A stretch of DNA of 64,000 nt. It comes from Hyposmocoma kahamanoa (taxonomy: Eukaryota; Arthropoda; Insecta; Lepidoptera; Cosmopterigidae). Shown piece by piece: positions 12,401 to 21,400 of the stretch (position 1 is the stretch's first letter; each line of letters opens with the position of its first letter). The stretch covers positions 93,990 to 157,989 of the forward strand of contig NW_020653855.1 in assembly GCF_003589595.1 (NCBI RefSeq), given 5' to 3'. Both the position numbers and the translations under genes were made by a program. Under the pieces are notes generated by a model. It searched no databases, was not told the origin of the DNA, and worked only from the letters and a program-made list of their open reading frames with translations.

Positions 12401-15400
12401 CGATTTTAAATCACATCTCCAATGGCAGAACTTTTAGAAGACTGAACCAGCGGGGTCATACTATCACAGTACCTTTAGAAACAGCAGAGTTCGTTCAGGG
12501 AAGTATTGCCACCTTACCTATTTCTGTCGCCAAGCATTAATGGTCACATTATTGCGTTCCGGTTTTGAAGGGTGAGGGTGCTGGTGAAATTACAGGCACA
12601 TGGGACTTGTCAACGTATGTCTCAGCTCAGGGAGTCGTGCGCAGTGGCTGTGCTCCTCAGGTATTTCCGATATAAATCTTTGAATGGCACTGCAAGTGTT
12701 ACGGACAAGCGTGTCGCTTACCAACAGGCGCACGACTTGTTCTTCCTGCCACATGGTATCATAAGAAACAAAAAAAATATGAAAGACTCTCTTAACTTAA
12801 GTGAAATATAGAAAAAAAAACGTTCTGAAAATGTAATTGGTTTTCAAGCTTAACTATTGCGACGAACATATATAGTACCCACGTAAACACGCGCATTTTT
12901 AGTAAAACAGTCCATAGATAGCTTTTAACTACACAGTTCAATATTGTGTCAAAAGATGGCGCCGTAAAAAATTTAAAAAGTTTTAATATTGGCAATCAAT
13001 TCCAATTACTATGAGCGACATCTATTGAGCGATTAGAAATGTGATGCGATGAAAGGAATATTAAGTTACCAGTGAAGGACTCAGTAGGCAGTAGTCCAGA
13101 CCCGATTTGACCGATTGGAGTTGAGCCTTGCACCACCAGTGAAGCTGTAATTTAAAAAAATGTCGACTGTGTCACTAAGGAACAAAATAGCATATTTACC
13201 TCGGTAATTGAATCCTGTGGGTAACGCTTTATAGTTCATTTTACCTAACATGATTCCGGTGACGTTTGAGCTTTGAAGTTTCTAGAGATGTAGTAATGAG
13301 AGATGTAATAATGTAAAATCGAATGAAAAAAATCGATTTCAATATCTTATCGAGATAATTTGTAACAAAGAAAGAAAAAACCAAAAAAACTACACAACAA
13401 ATAAAAAAATCAACAACAACCAAACAAAAAGTCAACAATAAAGTATAAAATCAACTGCAACGAAACAAAATTTGAAGAATTACTCCAAAAACATCACGCA
13501 ATGCTCAAAACAAAAGAAAACGACCCGCATACAAGATGTAAACACTCGTGTTGACGCGAAATACGCGAAAGCTGATTCAATTTATCGATTTTATGGTATT
13601 AATCTCTACGGATAATTGGAATACTTACGTATTAATAGTAAGTTTACCATCAAGCAATTTGGGTTATTTATTTTTATCCTTGACATTTAATTTTCTTTTT
13701 ACTTAGGTAATATACTGTAATTTTTATTGCAAATTACATCTGCAACAATATTGTTTGTTTTTAGTACATTATGACAAATTTACTATTTCTTTTTGTAACC
13801 TGATTGAGAGATTAGATTAGAAATAGTATTCGCGGAATGTAAAAATATGAAGTGTCACAGGACTCATCCTATGTGAAATGAACTATAAATCTAAATCTAT
13901 AGATGGAAATAATTATGCTCCACTCTGTGCACCACTCTACTTTTCACCCCCCAGGAAAACAAATGTAATGTTGATGTAAATTTGAGCACCGCAGACGCCA
14001 GGTTATTTATGCTGTGTTTATAAATAGTAGGTACAAGATTTAAGCTCGAAATCCAATGTCATTATTCCTTAAGGAATAAAAGGCGACACTCCATATCCAC
14101 AGGGAAGGAAAATTTTCTGAGCAGGTAAAATATGTAGTAATTTTTATCATAAGATTTTTTAAAAATTGCATTATCAACGGTTTATGTATGGTATTTTAAT
14201 AGTCCGGTTAAAAGGAAGTCAATTAAAATTCGAGTTCAAGTTTTGAACCGAAAGACACAATAAGAAGCTCTTAGAGCGGTTACACACAAGGGATTTTTAG
14301 TAACGACACAAACGCGTGTTTGTAGAACGTGCGATAGCATAACGATTTACATGTGACTGGATCAATGTCAACGCGCGGCTACATCGATGTCGGTTATGTT
14401 GAATCAATAAAAACGTGAATCGCGTTTGTATCATCGCAAGTAGATAGCGATTGTATCGCATTTAGACCTGTGTCGGTCGATCATTTTTGATAATCCGGTA
14501 CAATCATGACCCATGCGTAGTGTGATCGGGTCAAATGATTCGATCATATGTTCGATATTTTAGCAGGTTACACGTCTCTCATGATAGTTCCATAAGGCGT
14601 TTAAAAGTGTCAAATTATACAATTAGCTTTTATTCTCTCCTGCTGATGGGTAATGTGTCTATAGTTAACTGCATCATTGATAAACCACGCTTAGGACACT
14701 CAAATTTCCTTCTAGGAAAAGTAACGGTGTTACAAAACAAAATTAAATAACAAAAAACTTATGAGCATTCAAAATTACTAATTTATTTACATTTATATTT
14801 TAATACTGGCTAGTGCACTCTTAAATAAACACAAAATACCGAAAAACAGAACAAAAAAACTTACAAAATTACACCACGGAGCAATTAGGATGAATGATTG
14901 ATAGACTCATTGATCCATTAACCCCTTGACTCGTTGATCGATTGCTTGTCTTTTTGGTTCGATCGAAGAAAGGTTCTATCGAAAGGGTGGTCTATCGAAC
15001 AAATGTTCGACCCAAACGAAGATTGAGAAGGCGAACCGTGTCGTGAGTGGGGACTTCACGTGAGAGTGAACGAGACAACAATAATATTGTGAATTGTGGA
15101 ATAATCTCTAAAATTATAGTGATAGAGTCGAATATTGCGCGTATGACCCATGAAACTCTAAAATCCTCGGGTTATTTAGAAGCTAGTAACCGGGTTATCG
15201 GGTCACAGGTGCTGTTCGAATCATTTTGATTCGATCGAACACATCTAATCGCGATTGCATCGCAATTACATCTCTGCTTAAGTCGCGCGTGTGTAAAAAG
15301 GTAGACGATTAGGGACTGCATCGCGACCGAATCGCTGCAGACGCGCTGTTAAAAGTCACCGTGTGTAACCGCTCTTAATTTACCAACATTACCACATACA

Positions 15401-18400
15401 TCATGTGGTGCCACTTACCAGGATCCCTCTGCGCGTGTGCGTGACCGGCGATAGGCGCGAAGGGTAGCTCGGGCAATGCGGGGAAGGTGGGCGGGTACGC
15501 CGGCGCCGGAAGCGCGGGCGCGGGGGGCGACTGCAAATCATTTAGTCGTACACAGTTCATTTTTGTTTCCAAACTATTTTGAATCATAAAACACTTTTAT
15601 AGGGTGACCCATAAGATATCACGAATCACGCAATAATCAATCATTTGGTGAGTAAACGAGCTGCACCCACTTTGTATTGTGGTAACACTGCTTTGCCTTT
15701 GATAAGCTTGTTGCACCAGAACTCGAATGTTTGCAATTTCTCCCTTCAAATCAAAAAATCACTAGGGATGACACAGTTTTACAAATAATTAACTACTAGT
15801 CATTTTATGCGAATTTTAGGTGATTTGAAACTTGAATGTACTGTTGAATAATAATCATTATAAACATGGTTTCAATATTTAGTATTATCCATAATCTAGT
15901 TGAATTTCGTAGGAAAATATTTAAATTGTGGTAACTTGGTAAGAGAGATGAAAACCCTAAAAAACATATGTTTTGTTTGTTGACATTTATTCTACATCGA
16001 ATTTGTATGTCGTCCCGTGCGAATGATATATTTGTTAATCTTTTTCTACTCGAGGACCCCGCTCAAAATTTCAAAGAGCACACGTACTTTTTCCGAACAG
16101 ACGAAGAAGAAGAAAGGCTTGTGGGTACTGGTTGAATAATTTTCCGAATAATTTCAAATGGTGAAAATTTTTCCGGAAAAATTCCCGAAAAGTTGGAAAA
16201 ATGTAATTTTTAAGGTTCATATTATGTTCTACGTTTAGAAATATCTTTTGAAGTTTTATTTAGCATGAATTATAAAATAAACAATGAAATTTAAAATGCA
16301 TTCACGACAGCGAAAAAACCTCCAACAACCACACCAACACCACTTGTTGTTGGCTCTATCGTTTTCGTTTAGTAACTTCAACTTTTGACAGGTGTCAACG
16401 TCAAATGTGTAAAATTAAAGGAAAAATATCCGGAAAAATATTTCTTTTTCTGAAACACATGATTTTTACAAAATATAAATTTTTCCATGACCTAACAGTA
16501 CTCGTGGGTTGCATTGACACGCATCCCGCTCGCTCCAATAAAGAATAGCCTTCAAAAGGCGCGAAAATTCAAAAAGGTCACGCGCACAGTATCTATTTAC
16601 TCGCAACATACTGTATATCAATGTTTATATTAATGCATTAATATTAGATACGCTGGCCCCATGGCCCCCTAAGGGGCCCGTGTAATGAACGCTGAGGGTC
16701 CATACCCTCAGCGTTCATTACACGGTCCCCTTAGGGGTCCATGGACCACAAATTAGCAAACCCTGACATAGAACTATCCAGCAGGTTTAACGTAATCGCC
16801 AAACCTTGGACAAATAATTAGTACAAACGGTTTAAACGGTAATACTGAGCTGGAAAGACATGATAACAAGGCCACAGGGCTGTCCTTCGAATTAGCTAGT
16901 TAGCCAGCAAAAGTAATCGATATATCTAGTACTAGTACCAGTACATATCTTACAGACAAGTTGACCGATCGGAAAAGTGGACCATTTGGTCAAGTTGACC
17001 GATCGGGGATAGACAGATGATTCTGAACGGAGACAAGTTGACCGATCGGAAAAGTGGACCATTTGGTCAAGTTGACCGATCGGGGAAATAGACAGATGAT
17101 TCCGAACGGAGACAAGTTGACCGATCGGAAAAGTGGACCATTTAGTCCAGTTGACCGTCAGGAAAGTGGACCGTTTGGTCCAGTTGACCGATCGGGAAAG
17201 TATACAGATGATTCCGAGACACTTATGTCAATATAATATACTTATCTCCCCACAAATTTAGTACATTTTAAGAAGCGTCCCAAAATTTGCGATGATTTTT
17301 TAACAGTTTGAAAAACGTAAAACGCTTACATTTCATACCTGATACTGTGGCGAGTTTGAAGTGCTAGAATGATCGTCCATTGTACCAGACAGGTTGTTAT
17401 TGCTTTCCACACCACCTGGAAAATCAATACCAAAAATAAAATAAAATGTAGTGTATTTTACTTGCAACACAATAAAAAAAAACAAAAATCCAAATTAATA
17501 GAAGCACATGTCAAGCGGGTTATCAAATATTAGTGATGCAACGGAAGTATCATAACGGAAACAGGTGTCAAAAATAAACCTTAACGGAAACGGAAGCGAA
17601 TGCGGAAGCAGAGGTATAAATACTATATTAGATTTTAAGGAAATAGTTCCAAACAGGGCTGGGTTTTGGTTTTATAGTTTCACTTAACAAAACAAAACTG
17701 CTAAAAACGTTTGCCCCACCGCTGCCCGCCGAGTGATCCGCATGCGCGCTTCAACGTTGTGAACTTCCGATTAAAGTTGCGTAATTAAAATGGCGGAAGC
17801 CAAAACGGAAGCAGGTGTGAAAAACCGTGCGAACTTGCAGTTACGAAAGCAGAAGCAGAGGTCTGTTGCATCACCTTCCCCATCAAATATAACTCAACTA
17901 CACAGGACGATGAAGTATATTATCCTTCCTGATATTTTTCCATAGCCGTTAATGGTTAACAACACACATAAAATTATTTCTGGAACACGTCAGAAAACTG
18001 ACAATTGACATAGGTAATGTTATTTCAAAATATTCAAGACCAACACACAAGACACGAATCATAAGAAATCTGCATCGCGGAATTGCCTGTAAAATAGCCA
18101 TTAAGCGTTTGATTGTCCGTAATTATGGAGACACAATAAATTTGTTTTAAAATTTTCAATTGTATTTTTTAACATCACGATTACTCGTGCAAGGAAAACG
18201 TATGAGATTGTATAAAGACGGTTTCGAGATCATCGTCAACGACATGCCATACACATTTCACGACTTAGGCAAATTAAAAGCGTAAAGTTTGAAACTAAAC
18301 TACAGGAGATTTTCTTTTACCAGCGGAATAATCAGTCCTAAGCAGGTTCTCGCTCTGCATTTTGGTTTTGAGACAGGCGATGTACCGTCCGCAGAAGTCG

Positions 18401-21400
18401 CGACATAGCTCTTGCACCTTCTCCAGTTCCAGCAGATGTATGCGGAGTACCTGGAATTCGAAATAGGGCATTTTATACAATTTGAAAAAAATAGTTCCTC
18501 AATTCGTCTGAAGATAAATTTTTCACACCTTTTTTATATTACAATTAAGAGGGTACAATTTCCTTAGATCAAATGTAGTCCTACAAGAGGGGACAGGGGA
18601 TGCTCCAGATGCCATTTACGGAAAAACTTTCCACACACTTAACTGCAGAAATACATCCCGATTGATGTAATTTTAATTAGGATATACTTTAAAATCATTC
18701 TAAGTCATAATAATTATATGTTCGCTGGCGGTTTAGTTGGCTAACCTGTCATGCTGGGAGCGCCAACATTACAACATTCGGTGTTGCCCTTTTAATAATT
18801 GCCTAGTCGTGACCTCCACAATTGTCTAACAAGTCAATACAATGTGCCATAATATGACAGCGTAATGTTCTATTTCAAAACAATAACTGTCAAAACGAGG
18901 TTATAACTTAATTATATAGTTTAACGGCAGGATCCAAATGAGTCTCATACTAAGTAGAAAGAAAGCTTTTCAAGTTTGTTCGGGCATGACTCTGGCTAAC
19001 AGGTAAGTGGTTATGAAGATGATTTGAAACTAATGCAGCAATAACTTGGATACAATGATATGGTGGACTTGGATGAAATGAGAAGTACAAGCCATCCCAA
19101 TTTTAAAGCAAGATTCAAGAAGGTCACTTATTTTATTTTATTTTTTATATTTTATTTCTGCCGCCAAGCAGTAATGTTGGCATGATTGTGGTCCAATTTT
19201 GAAGGGTATGGGTGCTGGTGAAATTACAGGCACATGGGACTTGTCAACTTATGTCTCAGGGTGACGGGCGCAGTGGTAGTGCCCCTCAGAGCTTTGCAAT
19301 TTAAGGCTCTGAGTGGCTGAGTTACCATCGCGCGTGATGCTAAGCTAAACGTCAATTGATGTTATAAAAAAAAGGTCCAAAGTCAGGCTAACAACATCAT
19401 GGTTGAAGAATCCGAGTTTATAGTATCGGCACGAGATCAATAATGTTTCGAGACACGGTGGATGAAAATGGAACAATCTTTAATACATTTCGATGCCTTA
19501 CTTTCTTAAACTCGTATCTTATAAAGAGTGGTTATTCAGGAGATGGCAAAAATTTCTATTTTAATTTTCATATCAAGGGTTTTAATTTGGATGCGTTACT
19601 TTAAGAATAGGTAAAAGCCAGTTTGTAAATATGAAGGAAATGTAATGTGATACCAGCCTGCAAAATTTCCATTTTTTGTATTTCAGTAACTCTGTGCTTC
19701 AGGGTACGAGTTTAAGAAAGTAAGGCGACGATTTGGCGTTCTTCTACTACAGTCATTCTTACTCAACCTGCAGTTTGATGTAGGACTACTTTATGTCACT
19801 GCTTCCTATTTTAGATAATATAGTAGCTGCCGTTTTCCATCTTATTAGTCTCAACTTTCTGTTGAGCTAGACGTAGCTGCCAAGCCCACAGATAAAAAGT
19901 CTATGCCCTGTCGTGCAAAATGGGTTAAAAACAGTATACTACATTGTACCTCTACTAGTTACTGCAGGATCCTTGATATTTTAATTGACGTCACCATTCG
20001 AAAAGCTTTCTTTACGATCAGATTTTATTTTCCGATTAGATTTTCAGTTCTGCAGCTCAAACGCCTGAAGAGCGATATAAAAATCTCCTCACCTGTATGC
20101 TCTTAATCATAAGTCCATCAATCTCTGGTTCATCAGTCAGGAACGGTCTTCGATCCCGTCTCTGATGTTGCACGAAGGCCTGCAGATCTGCTCCGAACGC
20201 ATCTGCTGCTACTGGCTCGGCTCCAGCTGTGGCTTGCTCGCATCGTTCCAGGAGTAGGGCTAGGAGCGGAAAGAGGGGGTGTCTGGAAGGAAAATGTTCA
20301 GATGTTAGAAATTATCATCGTTGTCAACCTATATATATATATGTCCCATCAATAAAAAAGGGGAGACTCGTAACGACATCTTAATGCAACCGTCCACACA
20401 GAGCGGTAGCAGCGGGACGCAATCCGGGAGCAGGACTTTAGCGAGGCAATTTCATTTAAGTTTCTTCACAGCGATAAGGTGCTTTCTTTAAAATCTGTGT
20501 AGAAAATGAACCGTGGCTGCTTTCGGTGTCACACTGGCCACCATCGCTCCGCACTTCCGCCGCAAACTAGGTTTGGGATTGCTGTGTGGTACGCCCGGTA
20601 CCAACACATTCGCTTCCCGCAGGTTAGCTTCCGGACCGTTTTAGCCGCTGTACCTCCTCTGTATGACCTGAGCTTTAGAGAGGATTTAAGCACAAGGAAG
20701 TAGTAGCTTAGTAGCAGTAGAAGGCCTTGTTAAAGAGTTCGTCCAGTAACATGAGAATTGCTGCGCTCCAGTCACAGACCACGCCCCGGTTTTGAAGGCT
20801 ACGGATGCTGGTGAAATTACAGGCACACGAGGCTTAGTAACTTATGTCTTAGGGAGACAGGCGCAGTGGCAGTGTCCCTCAGATGTTTGCAAATTAAAGC
20901 TCTCAGTGGTGTCACTTAACACCAAGCACACGGCTTGTTCGTCCCATCTCTTGATATATTAAAAAAAAAGATTTCTCACAGTTGGTACGGCAAAAAAGTC
21001 GTTAAAAACCAAAAAGCAAGCAAATAAGCACATTAACAGAAAAATCCGTAAGGTCCGCTAGTTCGTTCCGTGACTTCGTTGGTATAACGTCGGGCACGGT
21101 TTGCTGGAAGACGTTGGTTCGAATCCAGCAGGAGAAAGAAACTTTTAACCGATAGAATTAGAAACCGATATCCAAAAGCAGACATAATATAGCAATAACA
21201 CTTTGAATGACCTAATCAATCACTGTACCCCAATAGACCGAGCACGTTTGGAACCGGCGTCCAGGTGGGAATCCCGCCACTGGCTACACGCTTTTCCTTC
21301 TGCCAGTATCGGCACTTTCCTGAGCGCTGAGACAGCGCTACAAACCTCCGCCTTGGTGTCCCAGTTTGCTCCCCACATCGGTGTCTTTGCGGCAAAGACA

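Noticed and set aside
15375..15587. 70-codon ORF over PKNOX exon 5
   Set aside because: The right frame, but it extends past both splice sites; only 15419-15530 is coding.
16955..17220. CRISPR-like array
   Set aside because: Units are long, internally repeated and without unique spacers; this is a minisatellite in an animal intron.
21062..21135. tRNA gene
   Set aside because: A and B boxes are present but no cloverleaf closes, and the same module recurs in family C repeats.
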